Shown here: piece by piece, positions 35,400-44,174 of the stretch | Layout: every line of letters begins with the position of its first letter | Numbering within the stretch: the first letter of the stretch is position 1 | NCBI RefSeq assembly: GCF_012927105.1 | Contig: NZ_JABBFV010000019.1 | Coordinates: 17,621-81,620, forward strand | DNA length: 64,000 nucleotides | Reading direction: 5' to 3' | Origin: Sphingobium psychrophilum | Lineage (GTDB): Bacteria > Pseudomonadota > Alphaproteobacteria > Sphingomonadales > Sphingomonadaceae | Position numbers and translations under genes: made by a program | Notes under the pieces: generated by a model | Seen by the model: the letters and a program-made list of their open reading frames with translations, nothing else | Databases searched by the model: none | Told to the model about the DNA's origin: nothing

Positions 35400-37850
35400 A
35401 TGCGCAGGGCAATTCCATTTTACGGCGCGATGATGAGTACGGCAGCGTTGCTTGCATTCGCGCCCACTATCAGCGCGCAGGAAACGGCCTCCAGCGCACC
35501 CGCACCCTTGGTGGGGGACCAGGATATCATCGTGACGGCGCGCAAGCGCGACGAACGGTTGCAGGACGTACCGGCCGCCATCGCGGCGGTTGGCGCGCAG
35601 GAAATCGCGCGCTATTCCACCAACAGCATCACGCAGATATCAAGCCGCGTGCCGCAGCTGCAGGTCGGCACCGTCAGCGGTCCGGGTGGCGGATCGATCA
35701 ACCTGCGCGGCATCGGGTCGCCCGGCACCAGCCCCAGCGTCGACCAAGCCGTTTCGATCAACATCGACGGCATCCAGGTGAGCCAAGGTAATGCGATCAA
35801 CATGGGCATATACGACCTCGACCGGGTTGAAGTGCTCAAGGGGCCGCAGGCGCTGTTTTATGGCAAGAACAGCCTGGGCGGGATCATTTCCTTCGTGTCT
35901 GCCGATCCGGGCAAGGATTTCGAATGGCGCGCCCGCGCTGGCTATGAATTTGCGCAGGACCGCCAGCAATATGAAGGGATGATCTCCACGCCGCTGGCCG
36001 AAGGGCTGGGCCTGCGCGTCGTGGGCGCCTATTCCCGGCAGGACGGCTGGTTCCGCAATGTGTCCAATGATGTTCCAGGCGGCACCGGCGTTCCGGGCAG
36101 CAGCGCGCCGCAATCGGAAGATTATTTCGTGCGCGGCACGGTAAAGTTCGAGGGCGCGGACGGCAAGTTCGATGCCAAGCTGAAGCTGAGCTATTCCCAG
36201 ATGGATCGGGAAAACGGCCCCGGCGGCTCGACCCAGATTTTCGATTGTCCGATTGGCGCGCCGCAACTTCAGGTCTTTGCCGGCAACGTCGGCGGGGTGA
36301 ATGATTGCAAGCTCGATCGTAACCTGGTGGATCCCAATATCTCTGCCACGACCACGGCGGCGGCCCCCTATTATCTGGGCAACGGCAAGCCCTTCCTGAA
36401 GCAGAAGCAGTTTCTGTCGTCGCTTCAGATGACGCTGCGCCCCACCGACACGCTGACATTGACGTCGGTGACGGGCTTTTATGACTTCAAGGAGGATTTC
36501 AGCTGGAACGTGTCGGCGGGCGAGGCGGAAAGCCTGGTCACGGGCGGCCATGTACGCGACAATCAGTTCACCCAGGAATTGCGCGCGGCGACGTCGTTTG
36601 AATCACCGTTCAACGTCGTTGTCGGCAGCTATTACCAGTTTTCCGAAAAGCGGTTCGAAGCGCCGTTGATCACCACCGGTTTCCTGACCGGCTTCACCGG
36701 GCCGCTGGTTCTGGTCGACGACCGCTTCCGCCAGAAGACGGAGGCCTATTCCTTCTTCGGCCAGGGCATATTGACTCTGTCCGAACAACTGGAAATCACG
36801 GCGGGCGGCCGCTATTCGATCGAGGATAAATGGCTGCATTTCGCCCGCTATCCCAGTGCCCTTTCGGGCTTCTCCCCCACGCCGGTCCAGATCGCGCTTG
36901 ACCCGCAAAAGGTCCACTTCACAGACTTTTCGCCCGAAGCCACGATCCGATTTCGCCCAACACGCAACATCACCTTCTACGGCGCCTATCGGGAAGGATT
37001 CACGTCGGGCGGTTTTAACACCGCTCCAGCCAGTGGCGGCGGCGATATCACCTATCGGCAGGCACGGGCGCGCGGTTTCGAAGCGGGTGTGAAGGGCAGC
37101 CTTCTGGACCGGCAACTGAGTTTCGATGCGTCCATTTATACCTACAGATATGACGATCTTCAGCTTAACGCCTTCGATCCCGTCTCCATATCGGTCAAGG
37201 TGCGCAATGCCGCGTCGGCCCGGACCAAGGGCGCGGAAATGGCGCTGACTTTCGCGCCAAAGGCCGTGCCGGGACTGACGCTGCGGTCCAGCGTCGCCTA
37301 TAATCATGCGCGCTACCTGAACTATAGCGATGCGTCCTGCTATGCCGGTCAATCCATTGCGCAAGGGTGCAACCGCAACCTGGTGCCACGTTTCGACCCG
37401 GCGACCGGGGCGGCCATCGGTTCCAGTTTTTCGTCGCAGGATCTGTCGGGTACGCAGCTTGAACGCGCGCCCGATTGGACGATGAGCCATGGCATCATGT
37501 ACGACCTGCCGATCTCCAGCGCGATGAAGATCAGCTTTGGCGGTGATGGCAATTATACCGGCAGTTTCAACCCAGAGCCGGCCCATAATCCACGGGCATT
37601 GCAGCGCGGGATATGGCGTTTCAACGCCTTCGCGGCGCTGGCGGCATCCGACGATTCATGGGAATTGTCGCTGATCGGTCGCAACCTGGCCAACAAGTTG
37701 CGGGTCGCCACGGCGTTCGAATATCCGCTGACCGGCGCGTCCTTCCCCGGTTACACATCGCCCGGCCTGGGAGCAGACCTTGCCGGCGCGCCGACCGAAC
37801 CGCGTACGGTGATGGTGCAACTGACGCTGCGCAGTCCCCTGTTCAAGTAA
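35400..37850 (+). CDS. TonB-dependent outer-membrane receptor
   Basis: 816 residues with a signal peptide (MMSTAALLAFAPTISAQ). A TonB-box-like segment (DIIVTARKRDERLQDVP) leads into the plug (NLRGIGSPGTSPSVDQ, DLDRVEVLKGPQALFYGKNS), then a 22-strand-sized barrel ending in TVMVQLTLRSPLF. The plug/linker style is that of sphingomonad receptors for organic substrates rather than siderophores. It likely imports the compound degraded by the genes to the right. A 23-bp palindromic terminator follows. Confidence 0.93.
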   Translation: MRRAIPFYGAMMSTAALLAFAPTISAQETASSAPAPLVGDQDIIVTARKRDERLQDVPAAIAAVGAQEIARYSTNSITQISSRVPQLQVGTVSGPGGGSINLRGIGSPGTSPSVDQAVSINIDGIQVSQGNAINMGIYDLDRVEVLKGPQALFYGKNSLGGIISFVSADPGKDFEWRARAGYEFAQDRQQYEGMISTPLAEGLGLRVVGAYSRQDGWFRNVSNDVPGGTGVPGSSAPQSEDYFVRGTVKFEGADGKFDAKLKLSYSQMDRENGPGGSTQIFDCPIGAPQLQVFAGNVGGVNDCKLDRNLVDPNISATTTAAAPYYLGNGKPFLKQKQFLSSLQMTLRPTDTLTLTSVTGFYDFKEDFSWNVSAGEAESLVTGGHVRDNQFTQELRAATSFESPFNVVVGSYYQFSEKRFEAPLITTGFLTGFTGPLVLVDDRFRQKTEAYSFFGQGILTLSEQLEITAGGRYSIEDKWLHFARYPSALSGFSPTPVQIALDPQKVHFTDFSPEATIRFRPTRNITFYGAYREGFTSGGFNTAPASGGGDITYRQARARGFEAGVKGSLLDRQLSFDASIYTYRYDDLQLNAFDPVSISVKVRNAASARTKGAEMALTFAPKAVPGLTLRSSVAYNHARYLNYSDASCYAGQSIAQGCNRNLVPRFDPATGAAIGSSFSSQDLSGTQLERAPDWTMSHGIMYDLPISSAMKISFGGDGNYTGSFNPEPAHNPRALQRGIWRFNAFAALAASDDSWELSLIGRNLANKLRVATAFEYPLTGASFPGYTSPGLGADLAGAPTEPRTVMVQLTLRSPLFK

Positions 37851-37878
37851 GGACGTTCCAATAAGGATGTTCGATTAA

Positions 37879-37926
37879 AAATACGAAAGGGCAGCGCCAC
37901 CACGGTGGCGCTGCCCTTTCGTATTT
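37879..37926. terminator. Perfect 23-bp bidirectional terminator
   Basis: Left arm 37879-37901 (AAATACGAAAGGGCAGCGCC then ACC) and right arm 37904-37926 are exact reverse complements. The stem has A-rich and T-rich ends, so it works in both directions between the receptor (plus) and the convergent gene ending at 37945. Confidence 0.85.
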
Positions 37927-37944
37927 GACCAACGCCTGCGACCG

Positions 37945-39012
37945 TCAGGCCATGGGGCGATCGCTCTTGGCCTGACGGTCTTGCTCGCACGCACGAGCGC
38001 CCAGGGCGGCGATCAAGGCCGTGATCTCCATCAGATGTTCTGAAGTCTTGACCAGCTTGTCGGCGCAGGTCGGATCGGCATCGGCAAAGCGGGACGGGCC
38101 CCACCACCCCTCCGGTGCCTGCCGATCGATGAACCATTGGGTCATGGGGGCCAGCCACTCGCCCCAGCCGCCATCGGGATCGGCCTGGTGCATGACGCCC
38201 ACGGCCCAGCCGAACTTGCACGCCTGAACGCTGTCGATGTCGGTGAACTGCGCCTGCGTCCCGTTCACATTATAGGCCAGGAAGCCGCGCGCGATGGCGA
38301 TCGCTTCGGGCCGATGGCGGATATGCGCGTAGCGGGCCAGGAACACCGCGGCCATGGCCGGTCCGTAAAATGCCTGTCGCGGCTGGTCGAACGGCACGAT
38401 CGCAGCCCAGGCGAAGGCGGGATCGGGCGTGCGCCACACCGCGTCACCCTGACGGAACATGTGGAAGGTGGTATTGGATGGTTGGGCGGCGAGCAGTCCA
38501 TCGAGCCACTCATAGGCCTTGTCCGCCACATCCAACTGCCCGGTGATCAGTGCCGACAGGCCGACCTGCGCGGTGGAAAGGATGTCGCAAATCCCGGCCG
38601 GGTGATTGCCGCTGCCCAGCCGCGTCGGCAATCCCCCATGGACGGGGTCCTGCTGACTGGCCAGATAGTCCATGGAGCGCAGCGCGATATCGTAGCTGCC
38701 CGCCATCCAGGCGCTGACGACGAAGGTGCCGAGCCAGTAATTGGCATATTGGGCGATATAGCCCTGGCCCTCCATATAGCCCGGCAGATAATCCCCGTTC
38801 GCAGCGATACGGTTTTTGGCTGCCCAATGGACGACCGCGCTGGCCGCTGCGGGTTCGCCGGCTACCGCCAGCCCCCATCCAAGGCGGCTCCACCCCGTCC
38901 GGGTTTCGCAATCTGCGGGCCGACCATCCGGGCCGATATGCTTTAGCAGCCAGTCGACGGATCGATCCCGCGCGGCCAGGGCCGTCCGGGTCAGCGCGTT
39001 CGGGGTGAACAT
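37945..39012 (-). CDS. Hypothetical alpha/alpha-barrel protein (terpene-cyclase-like repeats)
   Basis: 355 residues from ATG 39012. Repeated helical pairs with RSVDWLLKHIGPDGR, MDYLASQQDPVHGGLP and FIDRQAPEGWWGPSRF resemble the QW-type repeats of the (alpha6) toroid fold shared by prenyltransferases, squalene cyclases and some sugar isomerases. No DxDD-type catalytic motif is obvious. No signal peptide. It may bind or isomerise a terpenoid-like substrate of the cluster, but the function is unknown. Confidence 0.6.
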   Translation of the reverse strand: MFTPNALTRTALAARDRSVDWLLKHIGPDGRPADCETRTGWSRLGWGLAVAGEPAAASAVVHWAAKNRIAANGDYLPGYMEGQGYIAQYANYWLGTFVVSAWMAGSYDIALRSMDYLASQQDPVHGGLPTRLGSGNHPAGICDILSTAQVGLSALITGQLDVADKAYEWLDGLLAAQPSNTTFHMFRQGDAVWRTPDPAFAWAAIVPFDQPRQAFYGPAMAAVFLARYAHIRHRPEAIAIARGFLAYNVNGTQAQFTDIDSVQACKFGWAVGVMHQADPDGGWGEWLAPMTQWFIDRQAPEGWWGPSRFADADPTCADKLVKTSEHLMEITALIAALGARACEQDRQAKSDRPMA

Positions 39013-39455
39013 GGGGCAAAGTCTCCAATAATCGGCGGTAAAGCTATTTTCTGCGCCTTCGCTTCGGATGGCTGCGCGGCAGGGAACAGCGCGCGCGGAC
39101 CGCAGCCATGACAATCCGAACGCCGGATTTCGAAGAACCCGTCGGTGGTATGCCTACCAAATGGAAAGGAGCGATGCTGCGGTATTGGTCGCGCGTTATC
39201 GCGTGACTGGGTTCGTCAGGGGTGGTCCGCCATGATGATGTCCTCCCCGGCACCTGTCGTCGAATTTCAGCGCCGAAATTCGAGCAAATGGCTGATAGTG
39301 TCAAATGACATCGCGGTCGCACCGGTGCGTAGAACTCAAAGCTGGATCGCCGAAACAGCGGCTTACTTGGCGAAGCGCTGTCCGCCCATCTTTTCCGGGG
39401 CCTGGTTCGAGACGGTAGAAGGGCGGGGGCACCACCGGGCGCCCCTCACCTGAAA
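39013..39455. other. Intergenic stretch without recognisable gene
   Basis: About 440 bases between the barrel protein and fdhA. Frames present show no family motifs, and no strong hairpin or repeat was noticed. It must contain the promoter of the barrel gene and the end of the fdhA transcript. Confidence 0.5.
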
Positions 39456-40646
39456 TCAGGCTGCATTGGCAACCATGCCGTGCGGATCGAGCACGAATTT
39501 CTGCGCGGCGCCATTGTCGAAGGTGGCATAGCCCTTCGCAGCGTCCTCCAGTGGGATGACCTGCGCGCCCACGATGTCGGCAATGGGCAGGCGATCATAA
39601 AGGATCGCCATCATCAATTGCCGGTTATATTTCAGAACCGGAGTCTGGCCGGTGTGGAAGGACAGGGCCTTGGCCCAGCCCAGGCCGAAGCGCAGCGACA
39701 GGCTGCCTTGTTTCGCCGCGCTGTCGACGGCGCCGGGATCTTCGGTCACATAAAGGCCGGGAATGCCGATCTGCCCCGCGGCTCGCGTGATCTCCATCAT
39801 CTGGTTAAGCACGACGGCGGGCTGTTCGCCGCCGCTATGGCCGCGCGCTTCAAAACCGACCGCATCGATCGCTGAATCGACTTCGTTGCTGCCGGTAATA
39901 TCGGCGATCAGGTCGCCCAATCGATCGTTTTTCGTCAGGTCGACCGGTTCGAACCCGACCTTTGCGGCGTGCGCCAGGCGATCCTTGTTGAAATCGCCGA
40001 TCATTACGACCGCAGCGCCCAGGATACGGGCCGACGCTGCGGCGGCTAGCCCCACCGGACCGGCGCCGGCAACATAGACGATCGATCCCACGCCGACACC
40101 GGCCTTGAGCGCGCCGTGGAAGCCGGTCGGCAGGATGTCCGACAACATCGTCAGGTCGCGGATCTTCTCCATCGCGCGGTCGCGATCGGGGAATTTCAGC
40201 AGGTTGAAGTCGGCATAGGGGATCATGACATATTGGGCTTGGCCGCCGATCCAGCCGCCCATGTCGACATAGCCATAGGCGCCGCCTGCGCGCGCCGGGT
40301 TGACGGTCAGGCATACACCAGTGTCCTGCGACTTGCAGGTCCGGCATCGGCCGCACGCCACGTTGAAGGGCACCGACACGATGTCGCCGATGTCGAGCAT
40401 CTCTACATCGGCCCCCTTTTCGATCACCTCCCCGGTGATTTCATGGCCCAGCACCAGGCCTTGCGATGCGGTGGTGCGGCCCCGGACCATATGCTGGTCG
40501 GAACCGCAGATGTTGGTTGTGATGACTTTCAGAATGACGCCATGGTCGATCGGCCGCCCGTCGGGTGCCTCGAATTTCGGATATCCGATCGACTGGACCT
40601 CCACCTTGCCGGCCCCCAGATATACGACGCCGCGATTGTCGGACAT
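39456..40646 (-). CDS. fdhA: Glutathione-independent formaldehyde dehydrogenase
   Basis: 396 residues from ATG 40646 (MSDNRGVVYLGAGKVEVQ), preceded by AGGGAGAGGA; ATG 40652 is also possible. Zinc ligands are in NICGSDQHMV, GHEITGEV and the structural CGRCRTCKSQDTGVC. The NAD fold is VAGAGPVGLAAAASA. The sequence has the long insert region (GFEARGHSGGEQPAVVLNQM) of Pseudomonas putida-type FdhA, which oxidises formaldehyde to formate with NAD. It follows two demethylase-like Rieske genes, which would release formaldehyde. Confidence 0.9.
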   Translation of the reverse strand: MSDNRGVVYLGAGKVEVQSIGYPKFEAPDGRPIDHGVILKVITTNICGSDQHMVRGRTTASQGLVLGHEITGEVIEKGADVEMLDIGDIVSVPFNVACGRCRTCKSQDTGVCLTVNPARAGGAYGYVDMGGWIGGQAQYVMIPYADFNLLKFPDRDRAMEKIRDLTMLSDILPTGFHGALKAGVGVGSIVYVAGAGPVGLAAAASARILGAAVVMIGDFNKDRLAHAAKVGFEPVDLTKNDRLGDLIADITGSNEVDSAIDAVGFEARGHSGGEQPAVVLNQMMEITRAAGQIGIPGLYVTEDPGAVDSAAKQGSLSLRFGLGWAKALSFHTGQTPVLKYNRQLMMAILYDRLPIADIVGAQVIPLEDAAKGYATFDNGAAQKFVLDPHGMVANAA

Positions 40647-40680
40647 GTCCATTCCTCTCCCTGTGAATTTTTGCAATATG

Positions 40681-40718
40681 GCCATGGTTGGCCAGCCCGC
40701 GGGCTGGCCAACCATGGC
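40681..40718. terminator. Perfect 38-base palindrome between Rieske and fdhA genes
   Basis: GCCATGGTTGGCCAGCCC (40681-40698) is followed by GC and then its exact reverse complement (40701-40718). It starts seven bases past the Rieske stop. On the minus strand it precedes fdhA, so it could attenuate read-through or protect upstream mRNA. Confidence 0.65.
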
Positions 40719-40724
40719 TGTTGA

Positions 40725-41828
40725 TCAGGCAGCCGCCTGATCGAAGATGCTGTCGCTATCGTCAGACGCGTCGCCGTTTTCGGCCGCGATCGCGCGATCG
40801 ATCATCATTCTGGATCGCACGCCGCCCGCATCGATGTTGAGTTTCAGCAGGCGTCGCGCGGGATGGCGCAGAAGATTGGCCTGCTGCTGTTCCAGCATGT
40901 CGAGGTCTTCGGTGAAAATTCCACCCTGGCCCTCGCGGATTTCGTTGGTCAGCAGTTCATTGTCGACGGCAAATTGCCGCGCCATGCCCCAGAAATACCA
41001 ATGGGTGGTTTCGGTTTCCGGCGTGATGAAATCCACCACGATACTGGCCGCCTTGTTGGCCATGTCGGCATCATAGCCGCCGGTTCCCGCCAGCGCCACG
41101 CCGACCTCTATCATGACATGGCTGGGCAGCGAGAAACGACAAATCTGCCACCGATCTACCGTGGCGTCGCCATCCAGTCCCGCGCCGCGCAGGGCCATTT
41201 GCCAGAAGGGGGGTGCCTTGACGCCATCGATGGTCCGGCTCGTCTGCACTTCATCCCCGACGATGCGGGTCTTGACCGGCGTTTCGTCGATTTCCTTCTG
41301 CCCGATGCTGGACGCATGGACGTAGGTTTCATGGGTCAGGTCCATCAGATTGTCGACCATCAGGCGATAGTCGCATTTGATGTGGAACAGGCCGCCGCCA
41401 TAGGCCCATGCGTCGCTTTCGGCCCATTCGAGATGATGCAGCTTGTCCAGGCTGGCCTGTTCCGCGTCGCCCGGCCAGACCCAGATGAAACCATAGCGTT
41501 CGACGATGGGGAAGGTGCGTATCGGCGGGAAGCCCTTGACCTTCTGCCCCGGCATATTGTCCGCCTGGCCTTTGCAGCCCATGGCCAGGCCATGATAGCC
41601 GCACACGAGCAGGTCGTCCCGCACGAAACCCAGGGACAGGGGCGCGCCGCGGTGCGGGCAGAAATCTTCCAGTGCAACCGCGTCCCCGCTGGCCTTGCGG
41701 TACAGCACCATGCGTTCGCCGCAAATCTGCCGACCCAATGGCTTGTCGGCAATCTCGTCCGGGGTGCAGGCGACATACCAGGCGTTGCGCGGCCAGGTGG
41801 GGGTGGTGGATTCCAGCGCTTCGCTCAT
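40725..41828 (-). CDS. Rieske non-haem oxygenase, VanA-like (1)
   Basis: 367 residues from ATG 41828. The Rieske cluster is CPHRGAPLSLG and CGYHGLAMG. The mononuclear iron site is NLMDLTHETYVHASS (D-x2-H-x4-H). It is of the VanA/dicamba O-demethylase class, whose members remove methyl groups from O or N and release formaldehyde, or hydroxylate. No dedicated reductase or ferredoxin lies beside it. Fifty-eight bases separate it from the next Rieske gene on the same strand. Confidence 0.9.
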   Translation of the reverse strand: MSEALESTTPTWPRNAWYVACTPDEIADKPLGRQICGERMVLYRKASGDAVALEDFCPHRGAPLSLGFVRDDLLVCGYHGLAMGCKGQADNMPGQKVKGFPPIRTFPIVERYGFIWVWPGDAEQASLDKLHHLEWAESDAWAYGGGLFHIKCDYRLMVDNLMDLTHETYVHASSIGQKEIDETPVKTRIVGDEVQTSRTIDGVKAPPFWQMALRGAGLDGDATVDRWQICRFSLPSHVMIEVGVALAGTGGYDADMANKAASIVVDFITPETETTHWYFWGMARQFAVDNELLTNEIREGQGGIFTEDLDMLEQQQANLLRHPARRLLKLNIDAGGVRSRMMIDRAIAAENGDASDDSDSIFDQAAA

Positions 41829-41886
41829 GTTAAACCTCCTGAAAATAGAAACTGCGCCTCCTGTTCGGGAGAGGCGCGGGGCGGGG

Positions 41887-42951
41887 TCAGGCGGCGACCT
41901 GCATATCATGCTGTTCGGCCTTCATCAGGCGGTGGAGTACCTGCCGGGCCTGGCGGCTTCCCACGTCGCTCGCGATGTCGAGAAGCGGGCGATCGGGGTC
42001 GGCGCTGATCCGCAATTGCTGAAGTTCGAGCACTTCCTGGTCTTCGCGGAAGGTGTCCGCCGTCTGCTGGAAGATCTGTTCCGGCACGCCCGGGGCGACA
42101 GCATCCGTCGCGATCGACCAGAAATAATGGGTCGTCGCTGCCGTTTCGGGTGTGATGCCGTGAAAGCCGATCATCGAAAAACCATGGTCGCGCGCACCGT
42201 CATAGGCGCCGGTCCCCGCGTCGCACGCGCCGGTATTGATACGGATCAGCACCGGCTGAAATTCGATTTCCTGCCAGCGGTCGATCGTCCCGGCGAAATG
42301 CTTGGCGGCCTTGTAGGTCGGCGGTGGTTCTGAATCGGGCATGTAGCGCGACACCCGCACGTTGTCGCCGTCGCGCACCGCTTGGGTCTTCACGCCGAAA
42401 TGCAGGTCGGGATTCCCGCCGATGGTCCGGGCATGGATATAGGGCAGGTGGGACAGATCCATCAGATTTTCGATCAGCAATTCCCAATTGCCCCGCACGT
42501 CGAAATGGTGGCTTTTCCATGTAAAGCGGGGATCGCAATGCCAGGGATGATCGGGAATTCGGCTGGCATCGGCCAAGTCGATGTCTCCCATCCAGATCCA
42601 GAGCAAAGCGTCCCTTTCGACCAGCGGAAAGCGACGGACGCAGGCGGTGGATGGAATGCGGTCCTGGGCCGGGATCTTTTCGCACTGGCCCTCTACGTTG
42701 AATTCCAGGCCGTGATAGCTGCAACGAATGCGTTCGCCATCGACGGTGCCGAAGCTGAGCGGCAGGGCGCGGTGGCAGCAGCGATCCTCCAGGGCCGCCG
42801 CCTGGCCGCCTTGGGTGCGAAAGAGGACGATCGGCAGGTCGAGGAAGGTGCGGGCCACGCGCGCGCCGGGCACCAGGTCGGCGCTCCAGCCGGCGACATA
42901 CCAAGCATTATACAAAAATTTGGGCGCTTTGGCCGTGCCGGCTCCAGCCAT
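41887..42951 (-). CDS. Rieske non-haem oxygenase, VanA-like (2)
   Basis: 354 residues from ATG 42951, with GGAGAGAG upstream. Rieske ligands CCHRALPLSFG and CSYHGLEFN, iron site NLMDLSHLPYIHART. It is a clear paralogue of the following gene but diverged, so the two may act on different positions of one substrate. The N-terminal frame extends upstream to 43008, but that part overlaps the control region. It is divergent from a LysR gene. Confidence 0.9.
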   Translation of the reverse strand: MAGAGTAKAPKFLYNAWYVAGWSADLVPGARVARTFLDLPIVLFRTQGGQAAALEDRCCHRALPLSFGTVDGERIRCSYHGLEFNVEGQCEKIPAQDRIPSTACVRRFPLVERDALLWIWMGDIDLADASRIPDHPWHCDPRFTWKSHHFDVRGNWELLIENLMDLSHLPYIHARTIGGNPDLHFGVKTQAVRDGDNVRVSRYMPDSEPPPTYKAAKHFAGTIDRWQEIEFQPVLIRINTGACDAGTGAYDGARDHGFSMIGFHGITPETAATTHYFWSIATDAVAPGVPEQIFQQTADTFREDQEVLELQQLRISADPDRPLLDIASDVGSRQARQVLHRLMKAEQHDMQVAA

Positions 42952-42995
42952 GACTCTCTCCTCGTGCAGAGGATTTGAATTACTGCTAAACGCCG

Positions 42996-43032
42996 CTATA
43001 AGCATCACTCATTTACTTATAGAAACTATAAG
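42996..43032. promoter_or_regulatory. CTATAAG repeats, likely LysR operator
   Basis: CTATAAG occurs at 42996-43002 and 43026-43032, and inverted as CTTATAG at 43016-43022. The ten-base CTATAAGCAT is repeated exactly 30 bases apart, the second copy covering the LysR ATG at 43034. The region lies 45 bases before the Rieske start, so one protein could control both directions and repress its own translation start region. Confidence 0.5.
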
Positions 43033-43033
43033 C

Positions 43034-44005
43034 ATGGCTTATTCCGATCTGGACTTTAATCTCATCAAGGTGCTGGAGGCACTGTTCGTCCACCGCAGCG
43101 TGTCGGCGGCAGCGGAAGCGCTGTGCGTCACCCAGCCAAGCGTCAGCCTTTCGCTCAAGCGCCTGCGTGCACATTTCGGCGACGATCTTTTTGTCCGTCA
43201 GGGGGGGCGGATGGTGCCCACGGCGGTGGCCGAGCGGCTGCGCGAACCGGTCTCGCGGGTCATCGCCACGGTGCAGTCAGACATCGTACCGTCCGGCCCG
43301 TTCGACCCGGAATCCTCCGACCGCTGTTTCGTGCTGAGCCTGTCTGACCTGGGCGAACTAACCTTCCTGCCGGACCTGATGGCGAGCTTGCGCACGCTGG
43401 CGCCGCATGTGACCGTGCAATCGGTCACGCTGCCGACGCGGGATTTGAAGGCGGCGCTGGTGGATGGCAATGTGGACCTGGCGCTGGGCTATTTTTACGG
43501 GTTCGATGGCGACAATCTGTTTTCGCAAAAATTGTTCGACCAGACTTTCGTGTGCCTGGCGCGCGTCGACCATCCCCATATCGGCGACAGCCTGACCACC
43601 GAACAATTCTTACAGGCCGAGCATGTCATCGTCGAGCAGGATGGCCGCAGCCAGGAGGTCTTCGAGCGGCGGCTGGAGACGCTGGGGCTGCAACGCCATG
43701 TCGTGCTGCGATCGCCCCATTTCATGAGCGTGCCGCTGCTGATTTCTCAATCGGACATGATTACGACCGTCCCCTTGGCGGTGGCGCGCATCTATACCAA
43801 ATTAACCGACTTGAAGATGCTGCCCTTGCCCTTTCATTCGCCCGCGGTGGAGCTGAAACAATTCTGGCACCGCAGGTCGCATACTGATCCCGGCACGCTT
43901 TGGCTAAGGCGGCTGGTCGCCCGGTTATTTACCGGACATGATCCCACGATCGGCGATCAATCGTCCTTCTGGAAAAGTTTCCGTGGCAGCGGCATGTCAT
44001 CCTGA
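43034..44005 (+). CDS. LysR-type regulator (NodD/LinR-like)
   Basis: 323 residues from ATG 43034 (MAYSDLDFNLIKVLEALFVH). HTH in SVSAAAEALCVTQPSVSLSL, then GDDLFVRQGGRMVPT, the family signature of the NodD/NahR/LinR branch that responds to aromatic or similar ligands. The upstream frame to 42728 is antisense to the Rieske gene and rejected. Divergent from the Rieske-fdhA operon, its presumed target. Confidence 0.9.
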   Translation: MAYSDLDFNLIKVLEALFVHRSVSAAAEALCVTQPSVSLSLKRLRAHFGDDLFVRQGGRMVPTAVAERLREPVSRVIATVQSDIVPSGPFDPESSDRCFVLSLSDLGELTFLPDLMASLRTLAPHVTVQSVTLPTRDLKAALVDGNVDLALGYFYGFDGDNLFSQKLFDQTFVCLARVDHPHIGDSLTTEQFLQAEHVIVEQDGRSQEVFERRLETLGLQRHVVLRSPHFMSVPLLISQSDMITTVPLAVARIYTKLTDLKMLPLPFHSPAVELKQFWHRRSHTDPGTLWLRRLVARLFTGHDPTIGDQSSFWKSFRGSGMSS

Positions 44006-44174
44006 TTTTCAGCTCGCCAAACGGACGGGTCGCGTGATTTCCAGTCAATCGAACCGACTTTTGGTCGTTTGACAGTTTAGCCCGCCAACCCGCATTCGAT
44101 CCCCAGAGCATGGCCGCGCAGGCCAGGCGGACGTCGGCGCAAACAGCGACCGCGCCATGATTTTGGGGAGCGAA

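Noticed and set aside
42728..43033. Upstream extension of the LysR gene
   Set aside because: It would lie antisense to the Rieske gene and cross the operator; the N-terminus MAYSDLDFNLIKVL is a standard LysR start.
44036..44049. Possible weak motif copy before the thiolase-like gene
   Set aside because: Only about ten of fourteen positions fit; not counted.
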